NCBI GenBank assembly: GCA_028716525.1 | Contig: JAQUPQ010000025.1 | Span: 1 to 57,864 of the forward strand | DNA: 57,864 nucleotides | Origin: Terriglobia bacterium | GTDB taxonomy: Bacteria; Acidobacteriota; Terriglobia; JAIQFV01 | Reading direction: 5' to 3' | In this document: positions 34,410-43,879 of the stretch, piece after piece | Layout of the letters: the number at the start of each line of letters is the position of its first letter | Numbering within the stretch: position 1 is the first letter of the stretch | Notes under the pieces: model-generated | The model's database searches: none | What the model was told of the DNA's origin: nothing | Seen by the model: only the letters and a program-made list of their open reading frames with translations | Made by a program: the position numbers and the translations under genes

Positions 34410-34723
34410 GGCAACCTCCTTTTGACCTTGGACTAATGATACTCTATTGAAATCACCCCCGGCGGAAAAAACCCTGTTTCTACAGATGGCTCATGTCTTT
34501 TCGGGGTTGCCCCTCCCCTAAGAGAGGACCAAGGGTCAAGGAACTTCCAAAGCTGCGGGGCACCGTGACGTCGGCAAAAATGAATCCTCAAGCACGATCG
34601 ATTTGAAGGTCAACCTGTGTCTTAATTGAATCCCTTCCAAAATATCCCGGTCGATAATTCTGTGACTCCCATCTCCCTATAAAGTGGTAAAATATTTGGC
34701 CTCTCAGGTAATATCAGCAAACA

Positions 34724-34806
34724 TCTGCTGAAACGAGCAGAAAGTCAAAACTTACGAGAGATCGTAACAGGCTGCAAGCGTCGCTTAAGCAAGAGACGCC
34801 TTCCTG
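34724..34806 (+). ncRNA. Three-hairpin structured leader, class unknown
   Basis: The 522-bp gap 34410-34931 contains, just upstream of the BNR-repeat gene, three consecutive stems. They are TCTGCT/AGCAGA (34724-34741), TTACGA-GAGA-TCGTAA (34752-34767, GNRA loop), and a two-part stem CAGG...GCGTC/GACGC...CCTG (34768-34806) with GCTTAAGC in its loop. This density of helices suggests a riboswitch or other cis-acting RNA. It does not match the classes I could recall well enough to name. Confidence 0.5.
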
Positions 34807-34931
34807 TATCGGGCCTCTTGACACGGGGATGTTTTTTTTGGCTCTTGGACGGACAAAGAACCGGGTGTTACTTCCAACCCCTTCAATTCGTCATTAATGC
34901 ATCCGGAAGAATTCTTGGAGGACGAAAGGTC

Positions 34932-37900
34932 ATGCCGAGATTGAGAAATCTTTCTCCGCGCGAAATTCCGGCGGGTTCGCCCTTGTGTGGGATTATGTCC
35001 GGATTGACTCTTGCTGTGATGCTGTTGGGAACATGCGGCAGAATGCCCGCTCAAAGTCCAAATGAACGAGACTTCGAGATGCGAGAAGATGTCAATGCGC
35101 GGAAGGAGTGGTTCCTCTTTCAAAGGACTTATCCCTTCCACGCCCTGCCTCCCAACGCGCGATTAAAAGCCTGGCAAGCACGCCCAATGGATATAAACAA
35201 AGCAGCAGGATTAGGCGCCGATTCAACATGGACACTTATCGGGCCGAACCCAACGACTCCGGCTGTTGGTCCGATGGGTTTTGAAAGCGGGCGCATCAAC
35301 TCCATCGCCATTTCCCCCAGCAATCCGCAGATCATATTGATTGGCGCCTCCACGGGAGGGGTGTGGAGATCCGCCGACGGCGGTGCTTCGTTTGCTCCCA
35401 TGACCGATTCGCAAGTGGACTTGGCGGTAGGGTCGATCGCTTTTTCTCCCAGTAATTCTTCTATCGTTTACGCCGCCATGGGAGACCTCGTGGGCGGCTA
35501 TCTCGGCAGCGGAGTACTTAAGTCTACGGATGCCGGCCTAAGCTGGACGCGAGTGAGCAACAGCAGTTTGCCGGCGCCCGGGTTATCGTCTCGAATCGCA
35601 GTCGATCCCACCAACCCCAACAACGTTTATTTGGCTCAATTTTTGGAACAGGTAGGAGGAACCAACTTTTCGAGCGGATTTTTCCTCTCCACGGATGGCG
35701 GAGTCAACTGGTCGCGCACCTTTATCGGGTTGCCTACGGATCTGGCCATCAGTCCGGCCGATCCCCACACCTTGTACCTCGGCATGGCACGCGTGGATCA
35801 GAGCGGCGGTTTGCCCGCAGGGGTGTACAAATCCGCGGACAGCGGACAAACATGGACGCGCGTTTTTACCTCTCCCTACGACGCCAATCAAACCTTCAAT
35901 CTCAAGGTTGCTGTCAGCCCGGCGAGCCCGCAGTCCGTCTTTCTTTATATCGGCGGTAATATTGGGGGAAATTTTGACGCTCGCTTTGAAGTCAGCACGG
36001 ACGGCGGCGCCCTCTGGATCAATAAGGGATCCACAGGTTTGGACACCGCCCAGTTCGCTTACAACAATTACGTGGCCGTCGATCCTCAAAATCCCAACAC
36101 CATCTACATCGGATCACGCGATGTCTACAAAAGCATCGACGGCGGGCTGACGTGGACGAACATGACACACGATTTCACGCTGGCAGGGAGCTTTACTCCT
36201 CAAATCGCCCTCGCCCATACCGATCAACATGATTTAGCGTTCATGCCGGGGCAATCTAGCACCCTCTTCATTGCCAATGACGGCGGCATTTGGAAGTCCA
36301 GCAACGCGGGCGTCACGTTTCAGACTCTCAATACCACCCTGGCGCTGACGCAGGTCTACCGCATGACACTCCATCCCACCAATTCCCAAATTTATTATGT
36401 GGGTTCCCAGGATAACGGCGGACAGGCCCGACTTGACACATCCACTCAGTGGAAAGAGCTGGCAACCGGTGACGGTGGTCCCATCGTGGTCGCCCATTCC
36501 GATCCCTCAACGGTCTTTCTGACTTTGACCCGCACGGTCAACCGTTTCAAAAACAACGGCACGCTCTTCGATGCCACGGTGGGCGTGCTTTCCACATTTG
36601 GAGAACCCAACACCAACCCTCGGGTGGCTTTTATCCCGGCGTTCACGGGAAACAGCGTCGACGATACCTTGTACTTTGGGTCCTGGCGACTCTTCACGAG
36701 CACCAATTTGGGGAACAGTTGGACCACTCCTTCAGGTTCCACCGATTTGACCAAAGGCGGCAATGATGCCCTTAGTACCATTGCAGTCGCCCCCGGCAAC
36801 AAGCAAGTGATTTACACCGGCTCCCTTCAGGGTCGCGTGATGGTCAGCAATGATGGAGGGTTCTCTTGGAATGATATTACCTCCGGCCTTCCCAACCGTT
36901 CTGTCACTCATATCACGGTGGATCCCAACACGCCGTCAACCTCCTATGTGACCTTTTCGGGGTTCTCGACCGCGCATGTGTTCAAAACGAGCAATTCTGG
37001 AAGCGCCTGGACCGACATCAGCGGAAATTTGCCTGACATTCCCACCAATGCTCTATTGATCGATCCCACCAATCCCAACACACTCTATGTGGGAACAGAC
37101 ATTGGGATCTTTCGTTCCACCCAAGGCGGCGGCACTTGGTCCTCGTTCAATACCGGACTTCCACCCGTCATCGTGGACGCCTTTACGGCCCGCCCCAGCG
37201 GTGTACTTCAAGCCGGCACATACGGTCGCAGTGTCTTCGAGATTACCTCGGGCGGAGGCGCAAATATTCAAGACAACCTGTCGGTTCCGGCTTTAGGTGC
37301 GAGCACCGTGTCAACCGCAGGGAACCCTGCCAGCTCACCGGTTCAAGCCGGATACGCCACCGTCACCGTGAACAGCGGAAATGCCCCTTACGGAACAGCC
37401 GTGTTTAGCTTTTCTCAAAATGGTTTCATTGTGAGCGAAGCCGGGGTCCCGACAACTCCCGCCACCACCTCGGCGCGCCTGTTTATTGATTTTCGGAGCA
37501 ATGTCCCGGGAAAATCGAACCACGAGGAGGCGGGAACGATCAGCGTCGATACCGGCGTGGCCCTGGTAAATCCCGGCCTCCAAACCGCCAACGTGACTTA
37601 CACGCTCAAGGGTAACAACGGAAATATACTCGGCACGCCTGGAAGTGGGACTCTCCCGGGGGGCGCCCATCGCGCCAAGTTCATCGACCAGCTCACGGAC
37701 CTGGCGGCGAATTTTGTTTTGCCTTCGGGCTTTTCCACCAACACGCAATTCGCCACCTTGGAGATTTCAAGTTCTCAGCCTCTGGTCGTTCTGGCCTTGC
37801 GTTTGACCACCAACCAGCGCGGCGATTCGCTGCTGACCACAACGCCGGTGGCGGATTTGACCAAGCCTCCTTCCTCCAACCCGTCCGACTTTCCACAGTT

Positions 37901-38720
37901 GGTGGATGGAAGCGGATTTCAAACGACGCTCATTCTGTTGAATACTTCAAACGCGATGGAGTCAGGAACAATCAATTTGTTCTTGGACAACGGAACACCG
38001 TTAAATGTGCACCTGACGAATGGCCAACAAGGTTTTTCATTTCCCTACAATATACCTTCAGCCGGATTTTTGATTATCAAGACGGATGGTTCATCGGCAG
38101 GAATCAGCGCCGGCTCAGTTCAAGTGGTGCCCAGCGGAGGCACAACCACCCCGGTGGGCGCCGGTGTTTTCGGTCTCACCTCCGGGGGCAATTTAGTCAC
38201 CGAATCCGGGGTTCCCGCGGCCATACCCACGACCCATGCGCGAATCTATGTGGACGAATCCAACGGAAACGATACCGGACTGGCGCTGGCGGCCCCCAAC
38301 GGATCGCCCGCCAACATCGCAGTAAGCGCATTTCAATTGGATGGAAGCACGGGTGTTGGAAGCAGCAAGGGACCGATCGCTCTTGTCGGCAACGGCCACA
38401 CCGCCCGATTCGTGGGCCAGCTGATCTCCAACTTGCCGCCTAATTTCACGGGCGTTCTGGACATTTCTTCGGCGTCGCCCTTTGTCGCAGTGACTTTACG
38501 CGCTTTGACCAATGCCCGCGGTGATACCATTCTAACCACATTCCCCATCGCTGATTTTAATCAATCTGCACCGACGCCGATCCTCTTCCCTCAGATTGCC
38601 GATGGAGGCGGATTCCAAACACAATTCATTTTGATCAGTACCACGGGCGCGGCCACCACCACCGTCAACTTTTTCGGAGATAACGGCTCGGCCCTCGCAA
38701 TCGGTAAATCACAACGGTGA
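34932..38720 (+). CDS. Large exported BNR/sortilin-like repeat protein
   Basis: This is a protein of 1262 aa. The N-terminal hydrophobic signal segment (about 20-40) is followed by multiple BNR/VPS10-type beta-propeller repeats, with the recurrent GVxxSxDGGxxW pattern (GGVWRSADGGASF, GVLKSTDAGLSWTR, GVYKSADSGQTWTR and others; about residues 70-770). The C-terminal part (about 780-1262) has tandem modules with recurring FPQ(I/L)VDG(S/G)GFQT, ALR(L/A)(T/L)TN(Q/A)RGD and LTTTP(V/I)ADL motifs, the last one cut short. It is likely a secreted or surface-bound propeller protein; no catalytic sialidase residues are claimed. ATG 34932 follows GGAGGACGAAAGG. The upstream leader is structured. Confidence 0.88.
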   Translation: MPRLRNLSPREIPAGSPLCGIMSGLTLAVMLLGTCGRMPAQSPNERDFEMREDVNARKEWFLFQRTYPFHALPPNARLKAWQARPMDINKAAGLGADSTWTLIGPNPTTPAVGPMGFESGRINSIAISPSNPQIILIGASTGGVWRSADGGASFAPMTDSQVDLAVGSIAFSPSNSSIVYAAMGDLVGGYLGSGVLKSTDAGLSWTRVSNSSLPAPGLSSRIAVDPTNPNNVYLAQFLEQVGGTNFSSGFFLSTDGGVNWSRTFIGLPTDLAISPADPHTLYLGMARVDQSGGLPAGVYKSADSGQTWTRVFTSPYDANQTFNLKVAVSPASPQSVFLYIGGNIGGNFDARFEVSTDGGALWINKGSTGLDTAQFAYNNYVAVDPQNPNTIYIGSRDVYKSIDGGLTWTNMTHDFTLAGSFTPQIALAHTDQHDLAFMPGQSSTLFIANDGGIWKSSNAGVTFQTLNTTLALTQVYRMTLHPTNSQIYYVGSQDNGGQARLDTSTQWKELATGDGGPIVVAHSDPSTVFLTLTRTVNRFKNNGTLFDATVGVLSTFGEPNTNPRVAFIPAFTGNSVDDTLYFGSWRLFTSTNLGNSWTTPSGSTDLTKGGNDALSTIAVAPGNKQVIYTGSLQGRVMVSNDGGFSWNDITSGLPNRSVTHITVDPNTPSTSYVTFSGFSTAHVFKTSNSGSAWTDISGNLPDIPTNALLIDPTNPNTLYVGTDIGIFRSTQGGGTWSSFNTGLPPVIVDAFTARPSGVLQAGTYGRSVFEITSGGGANIQDNLSVPALGASTVSTAGNPASSPVQAGYATVTVNSGNAPYGTAVFSFSQNGFIVSEAGVPTTPATTSARLFIDFRSNVPGKSNHEEAGTISVDTGVALVNPGLQTANVTYTLKGNNGNILGTPGSGTLPGGAHRAKFIDQLTDLAANFVLPSGFSTNTQFATLEISSSQPLVVLALRLTTNQRGDSLLTTTPVADLTKPPSSNPSDFPQLVDGSGFQTTLILLNTSNAMESGTINLFLDNGTPLNVHLTNGQQGFSFPYNIPSAGFLIIKTDGSSAGISAGSVQVVPSGGTTTPVGAGVFGLTSGGNLVTESGVPAAIPTTHARIYVDESNGNDTGLALAAPNGSPANIAVSAFQLDGSTGVGSSKGPIALVGNGHTARFVGQLISNLPPNFTGVLDISSASPFVAVTLRALTNARGDTILTTFPIADFNQSAPTPILFPQIADGGGFQTQFILISTTGAATTTVNFFGDNGSALAIGKSQR

Positions 38721-38804
38721 TCAAAATCTTAGGAACCCTGATGAGACATTTGTGATTTAATAACAAAGAACGTAGGCTAACCCGAGGTCAAGAAGGAGGA
38801 CGTC

Positions 38805-39782
38805 TTGCTGCCCCTTGAACACCGAATCCACCGCTGGGGATGGATTATTGTCGTTGGAATGAGCATTGCCTGCCTGACACCAGCCCAAACTGTATCGACC
38901 GGGCCGAACGCGAATACCGCTGCGGCCACCCAAAACGGGAAAACCGAAATCGGTAATCCCAAAGATTTGCCGCAGAAGCAATCCCAACCGGCCGGTGCAG
39001 CGCAGGAACAAAAACCCGGACAATCGGAAGGATCCGTGCCCGCTGAAAATCAGGAATCCACGCCCCGATCGCTGAAGTCCGTACCGCGCGATTTGTTCCA
39101 CGATCAAATCGGCATTTGGACCAGCCCGGCGCGCATCCACAAGAACCAGGTACCCTGGCTGATTCCATTCCTGGCGGGGTCCGCCGCACTTTTCGCCACG
39201 GACGAAAACACCGGCCGCCAAGTGGCCAAGTCCCAATCGTTCCAAACCTTCGGCAACGATGTATCTCGTTCGGCATCAGGATATGTCACCTTTGGTTTTG
39301 CCGGAGCGCTGGCACTGACCGGGGTGGCGCGGCACGACGACAAGATGTGCCAGACCGCCTTGTTAGGTGCGGAAGCGATGATTGACGCTGCGATTGTCGG
39401 AGGAGGTTTGAAGCTGGCGGCAGAACGATCACGCCCCTCCGCCGCCAATGGCGAAGGGCGATTTTGGAATGGCGGGTCTTCATTCCCTTCGGGCCACTCC
39501 ATCACGGCGTGGGCGCTGGCCACCGTCGTGGCCGATCAATATCAGGACCACCCCTGGGTCCGCTACAGCGCTTTCGGATGGGCCAGCCTCATCTCCGTCG
39601 CACGAATCGGCAGCCATCAACACTTTCCGTCAGACGCCTTGGTGGGCTCGGTGTTTGGATATCTGATCGGAAAGTATGTCATGAACCATCTGGATTCCGA
39701 AGAGGGCCATCATTTTGTGGCCTTGCCGTACTTTGAAGCGAAGACGAAGAGTTACGGACTTAATTTGTCGTATGGCTTCTAA
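38805..39782 (+). CDS. PAP2-superfamily phosphatase (exported/membrane)
   Basis: This 325-aa protein has an N-terminal hydrophobic segment (about 10-28), a Gln/Pro/Ala-rich spacer (about 30-90), and a PAP2 domain with hydrophobic segments. The three phosphatase motifs are KLAAERSRP (near 205-213), FPSGHS (near 226) and ARIGSHQHFPSD (near 266-277). Family members dephosphorylate lipid phosphates such as undecaprenyl-PP or phosphatidate. The start is TTG 38805 following AAGGAGGACGTC. Convergent to the acyltransferase fusion. Confidence 0.92.
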   Translation: MLPLEHRIHRWGWIIVVGMSIACLTPAQTVSTGPNANTAAATQNGKTEIGNPKDLPQKQSQPAGAAQEQKPGQSEGSVPAENQESTPRSLKSVPRDLFHDQIGIWTSPARIHKNQVPWLIPFLAGSAALFATDENTGRQVAKSQSFQTFGNDVSRSASGYVTFGFAGALALTGVARHDDKMCQTALLGAEAMIDAAIVGGGLKLAAERSRPSAANGEGRFWNGGSSFPSGHSITAWALATVVADQYQDHPWVRYSAFGWASLISVARIGSHQHFPSDALVGSVFGYLIGKYVMNHLDSEEGHHFVALPYFEAKTKSYGLNLSYGF

Positions 39783-39858
39783 CTGAACCTTCAGCAGAAA
39801 TCCTGGCGCTCGGATTTGGATGCGACCGGACGGGTTCCCGGCTTTATTCGCACCAGAG

Positions 39859-42426
39859 CTATCCCAGAGCGCGCACCGCACTTTCAACCTGTTTCGCCAG
39901 GTCGGTATAATTCTCACCTTGCAGCTTTAGCGGCTCCCCAAAAAGGACTTTGGCGCGTCCGGGCCGCGCCATGTTCCAGGAATGATGCAATACCCGATCC
40001 AACCCCACCAACCGCACCGGGACCACCGGAAGGTCCAGCCGAGTCGCGATCATCGCCACTCCGGGCAGAAAGCGGTTAATTTCACCGTGCTCTGTGCGCG
40101 CGCCTTCAGGAAAAATCAGGATGGAATATCCCGCGCCGGCCAACTCTCCCATATACCGCAATGATTCCCGCACACCTGCCTGGCGTTGCGGCAACGGAAA
40201 GGCGTTGAAAAAAAGCACCGCGAGATTGTATTGCAAAGCCTTGGTCCAATGCTGTCCCCAGGAGAACTGGGCGGGATTGAAATAAGCTTGGAAATATTCC
40301 TTCCACATGGTTGGAGCGATGCGGTATCGCCAGCGCCTCGGTAGGGCCGCAAATATGGCCGGGACATCAAAATGGCTTTGATGGTTGGCTGCAAAAATAA
40401 CCGGGCCGTCAAGGGACGCCAGCCGGTCCCGCCCCTCCACTCGAATCCATGCAAACAGTCGCGTCAAGGGCAAGACCAAGCCCGGCACAAATATTCTCCG
40501 CCAGAGACGGCTTAACCCGTTGCGGCTCCAGGTTGGAAATCGAGTGATTTCAGACCCGAGCGTCTCACTGAGCTCGATCCTTTCTCCCGCATGAAATTTC
40601 GGAATGACCAGCAGATCACGGAGGGCGGCCACATCTTTCGCGGCGGCAAATTCACTCTCCTCAATGGTGGTGTGAAACTCATCTTCGAGCGCCAGCAGAA
40701 GCTCCACTCTCTCTAAAGAACTCAGGCCCAATTCATCGAGGGTGGTGGCGGGTTCAAGGGGATGTGTGCCGGCAAATCTTCCGAGTATGGCCAGGAACGG
40801 ATCTTCAGCAGACAGCGTGGCCGTGGGGGGCGCTTCTTTCTCCACCATGGATTTAATCAGCCTTCGCTTCAGCTTGCGTGTTCCATCGGTACGAGGCAGC
40901 TCTTCGTCCGGCCAGAGGGTGACTCCCCGAATCTTCTGATGATCGGCCAACTGCGCATTCGCCTGCCGCAGAATTTCAACGGGATGAACCCGCGGCATCC
41001 GCTGCGGGCCGTGACGATCCAGGACCAACACCGCATGAACGCGCTCTTCGCTTCCAGCCCGCAGGCCCACGACCGCCGAGTCCAACACACCCGCGATGGA
41101 ATTTAACACCCGCTCCACATCCTCGGGAAACACATTCAACCCCTCGGAGGTCACAATCATTTCTTTCTTGCGCCCACGAACGTACAGACGATGCTGCTCA
41201 TCAAATCCGCCCACATCTCCGGTGTGAAGCCATCCCTCTTCATAGGCATTTTGTGTTTCCTGGTCCGCTCGAAAGTAACCGCGGCTGACGTTCTCGCCGC
41301 GCACCAGAATTTCGCCGTCGTCGGCAATTTTCACCTCTACGCCCGGCATCACGCGCCCCACCGATCCGCCTTTGGCGTCCAGCGGATGGTTGAGACTGAC
41401 GATCGGCGCGGTTTCCGTGAGGCCGTATCCTTGAATGACCAGATAACCGAGATGCGACCAGTATTCTTCCAGCCCCGAATCCAAAGGCGCGGCGCCGACA
41501 ACGAAGCACCAGAATTTCCATCCCAGGGTCCGGTGAACAACACGGTGCTTCCACCAGCGCCTGAGAATATGAGGTTTCTGTGCCGGGAGAGCTGCTGTGG
41601 AGGGATGGAGGCGAATGATTTGTCCGCGAAGAACATCCAGAATTTTGGGAACACACACAATGACAGAAATACGACGGGAGTGAACCTGGCGGATGATCTC
41701 GACGGGGTTGTAGCCGCGCATGAACACCACAATGCCCGGGATCATCGGTGGCACAAACATGGCCATGGCTTGACCGAACAGATGGCTGAGAGGAAGCAGA
41801 TTCAAAAAACGCAGAGGAAAAAACGGACGGCCGTATTTTCGATATTTGGGAACTTCGTGCTCGATGGGAACAATGTTCGCCAGGATGTTTCGATGCGTGA
41901 TGATCACGCCCTTGGGCTCCGAAGTGGCGCCGGAGGTAAAGATAATTTCCGCAACATCGTCCTTGGAAAGCGGAATGCCGGGAATAGGCGCGGACGGGTG
42001 TACTGCTTCTCCTTTTCCGCGGCTCGAATCCATTTCCGATAGTTTCCAGGAGGGAACGCCACCGTCGGGCGTCCAATGGACTTCGTCTCCCAGCAGAATG
42101 AGACGGGCAGCAACGATTTCTTTCACGCGGTGAAGAAAGTCCGGCGAAGCGCGGTAATCGACGGGAACCACAATCGCCCCCGCGAGCAGACAACCCCAAA
42201 AAGCCATCACCCATTCAGGGCGGTTTTCGCTCCAAAATAGAACCTTGTCACCCTTGGCGATTCCAATCGTCCGGAGCTTTCGGGCAAACCCCTGCGCCGC
42301 CCTCAGGACTTCCGCATAGGTAAACGAAGAGGTTCTGTAGCCGTTGTCGTAAACGAGGTAATCGCCATCGATCCGGCTCAGATCGGCGAAGAAATCCAGA
42401 AGCGTTTCGCGGGGTGTTGAAGCCAT
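39859..42426 (-). CDS. AMP-ligase / ACP / PlsC acyltransferase fusion
   Basis: This is an 855-aa fusion. Residues 1-520 form an AMP-dependent acyl ligase with IIFTSGATSEPKG (161-173), YGLTE (334-338), TGD (402-404) and a catalytic Lys in the GTRKLKRR region near 515-522. Residues 535-605 form an acyl carrier-like domain with probable phosphopantetheine Ser570 (LGLSSLE). Residues 640-855 form a PlsC-type acyltransferase with HX4D (H682, D687) and FPEGARTEHG (772-781). It appears able to activate a fatty acid, load it on its own carrier, and transfer it to a lysophospholipid. The order is unlike Aas, where acyltransferase precedes ligase. The TonB-like gene ends 13 bp upstream of its start. Confidence 0.93.
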   Translation of the reverse strand: MASTPRETLLDFFADLSRIDGDYLVYDNGYRTSSFTYAEVLRAAQGFARKLRTIGIAKGDKVLFWSENRPEWVMAFWGCLLAGAIVVPVDYRASPDFLHRVKEIVAARLILLGDEVHWTPDGGVPSWKLSEMDSSRGKGEAVHPSAPIPGIPLSKDDVAEIIFTSGATSEPKGVIITHRNILANIVPIEHEVPKYRKYGRPFFPLRFLNLLPLSHLFGQAMAMFVPPMIPGIVVFMRGYNPVEIIRQVHSRRISVIVCVPKILDVLRGQIIRLHPSTAALPAQKPHILRRWWKHRVVHRTLGWKFWCFVVGAAPLDSGLEEYWSHLGYLVIQGYGLTETAPIVSLNHPLDAKGGSVGRVMPGVEVKIADDGEILVRGENVSRGYFRADQETQNAYEEGWLHTGDVGGFDEQHRLYVRGRKKEMIVTSEGLNVFPEDVERVLNSIAGVLDSAVVGLRAGSEERVHAVLVLDRHGPQRMPRVHPVEILRQANAQLADHQKIRGVTLWPDEELPRTDGTRKLKRRLIKSMVEKEAPPTATLSAEDPFLAILGRFAGTHPLEPATTLDELGLSSLERVELLLALEDEFHTTIEESEFAAAKDVAALRDLLVIPKFHAGERIELSETLGSEITRFPTWSRNGLSRLWRRIFVPGLVLPLTRLFAWIRVEGRDRLASLDGPVIFAANHQSHFDVPAIFAALPRRWRYRIAPTMWKEYFQAYFNPAQFSWGQHWTKALQYNLAVLFFNAFPLPQRQAGVRESLRYMGELAGAGYSILIFPEGARTEHGEINRFLPGVAMIATRLDLPVVPVRLVGLDRVLHHSWNMARPGRAKVLFGEPLKLQGENYTDLAKQVESAVRALG

Positions 42427-42439
42427 GCCTCCGCTCTCC

Positions 42440-42880
42440 TCAGGACTTCTTGCTTGTGGCGCGCACTTTGGGGGCCGCTTTGGGTGGTGGAAAGTGAATG
42501 GTCACGTTTGTAATTACGTCGACCGGTTTACCGTCAACTCGAAAAACCCGGTAGCGGTATTGGCGGGCCGCTTCCAAAGCCGCGGTAATCAAATAGGGAT
42601 GCCCTCCCAGGCTTCGCGTTCGCGCGATTGTTCCTTCCCTGGAAATCAGGATTTCTACAACCACATCGCCTTCGATGTGATTCTTCTGAGCCGCCGAAGG
42701 ATAGGCGGGTTGAGCTTGATAGATCAGATTCTTCACGGCGGTTTCCGCATCCAGGGTCATTGGAGGTGTCGTGTCTGGGGACTCTTGCTTGGACTTGTTC
42801 TCCGTTTGTGAGAAGGAGAGATTTGCGCCGAGCAGCCATAGCAACACGATGAAGAATTTCATGCCGATCGAGAGCTTCAT
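42440..42880 (-). CDS. TonB C-terminal-domain protein
   Basis: This is a 146-aa protein with a hydrophobic N-terminus (about 8-25; cleaved signal or anchor), a short Pro/Thr-rich linker (about 30-50) and a TonB-like beta-alpha-beta C-terminal domain (QPAYPSAAQKNHIEGDVVVEILIS...). It is far shorter than TonB proper, and the Pro-rich periplasm-spanning part is minimal. ATG 42880 is preceded by GAGAGGTGATC. It starts 13 bp before the ligase fusion, so they are probably cotranscribed. The function is uncertain. Confidence 0.85.
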   Translation of the reverse strand: MKLSIGMKFFIVLLWLLGANLSFSQTENKSKQESPDTTPPMTLDAETAVKNLIYQAQPAYPSAAQKNHIEGDVVVEILISREGTIARTRSLGGHPYLITAALEAARQYRYRVFRVDGKPVDVITNVTIHFPPPKAAPKVRATSKKS

Positions 42881-42959
42881 GATCACCTCTCAGAACATCG
42901 AAAATTCATTGGCGCGGGGTAAAGACGAAAATAGCTTTGCACAGGCAGGATCCTCCCCC

Positions 42960-43430
42960 TCAACATGTCGATTGGGCCTTCTTCAACAAGGCAATCTGTC
43001 CGGCGTGATAGAGGTCATGCTGGATGATTCCATGAAGCATGTAATAGACAGAGTACCTACGCCCACGAACGCGCGCTGAAAGCCGATCTTCGCTGGTGGC
43101 TCGCAGGGCTTGGCGCAAGGTTTCCGCGGATGCTTCCAGTTGTTTCAGCGTGTTTTTCCAAGCCTTCACATCAATTTTGTTTACGAGCGGCCAGTCTTTT
43201 GAGGCCGCGAGATGGGGCATCTTTTGTCCCACCAGGCCCCCTCGAACCAGCGTCTGCCATACCGTAACGTGGTTAACAATCTCCCAAATACTGTGCGAGC
43301 CGTTGACCGGCCGGGCGGCAGCTTGGGAAGCCGACACTCCCTTCAAGATTTGTAGTAGCGAGGGTCCATGCCAAGCCCCACCCCTCACTGCACGGTTCAA
43401 TTGGTCTTCAATTCGATGTATTTCGCCCAT
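42960..43430 (-). CDS. DinB family protein
   Basis: This is a 156-aa four-helix-bundle protein with the His-rich metal site of DinB/YfiT proteins: HSIWEIVNHVTVWQ (near 45) and HGIIQHDLYHAGQI near the C-terminus. Family members are metal-dependent, often thiol-linked; the true activity is unknown. ATG 43430 has GAGGG upstream; the frame extends to 43481 with no ribosome site. It is separate from the TonB-like gene by 79 bp. Confidence 0.88.
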   Translation of the reverse strand: MGEIHRIEDQLNRAVRGGAWHGPSLLQILKGVSASQAAARPVNGSHSIWEIVNHVTVWQTLVRGGLVGQKMPHLAASKDWPLVNKIDVKAWKNTLKQLEASAETLRQALRATSEDRLSARVRGRRYSVYYMLHGIIQHDLYHAGQIALLKKAQSTC

Positions 43431-43639
43431 AGTCTTCGCCCTCGTCGCAAGCTTTACTGCAACCTTGCGGCGCAATGCCAACTCAAAGCCGGTCCAGTCT
43501 ACCTGACATTTCTTCCGTAGATACTCAAAATGATCTCAGACGAGGAGGATTTCCACAAGCGGCGAATGAACCCACCCCTTCGCTAATGCGGCTGAGATCG
43601 CCGCGGAACGACTCAAGGCTGGAGCACGTGCTCCGGGGA

Positions 43640-43795
43640 TTTATCCCTCCTCACCCACACTATTATTAGCCTTCCGCCCTGACAGGGCCGGAAGAGGTGG
43701 GGGAAATAATTGGTGGCCTTCACCTGCGGTGTGGCCACAAGGAGTCCTCACCGCAGGCCACTCGATTACACCGCTCCGCGGTGGCTTTTCCTACA
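43640..43795. repeat. Palindromic repeat composite
   Basis: The 449-bp gap 43431-43879 contains CTTCCG-CCCTGACAGGG-CCGGAAG (near 43670), ACCTGCGGTG/CACCGCAGG flanked by GTGGCC/GGCCAC (near 43710-43765), and ACCGCTCCGCGGT (near 43768). The CCCTGACAGGG and CCGCTCCGCGG cores also occur at 27890 and 28000. No gene is seen here. Confidence 0.6.
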
Positions 43796-43879
43796 GCAGC
43801 AAACCAATGAAACTTGCCGCCAATCCCTTGTTTGTCTTTGTCGTGGAGGCTTCGACCGCTTTACGATAAAATCCCATGC

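Noticed and set aside
34724-34806. c-di-GMP-I riboswitch or hammerhead ribozyme
   Set aside because: A GCAAAC followed by a GAAA-containing stem is suggestive, but the conserved core and downstream segments do not align, and no hammerhead CUGAUGA is present.
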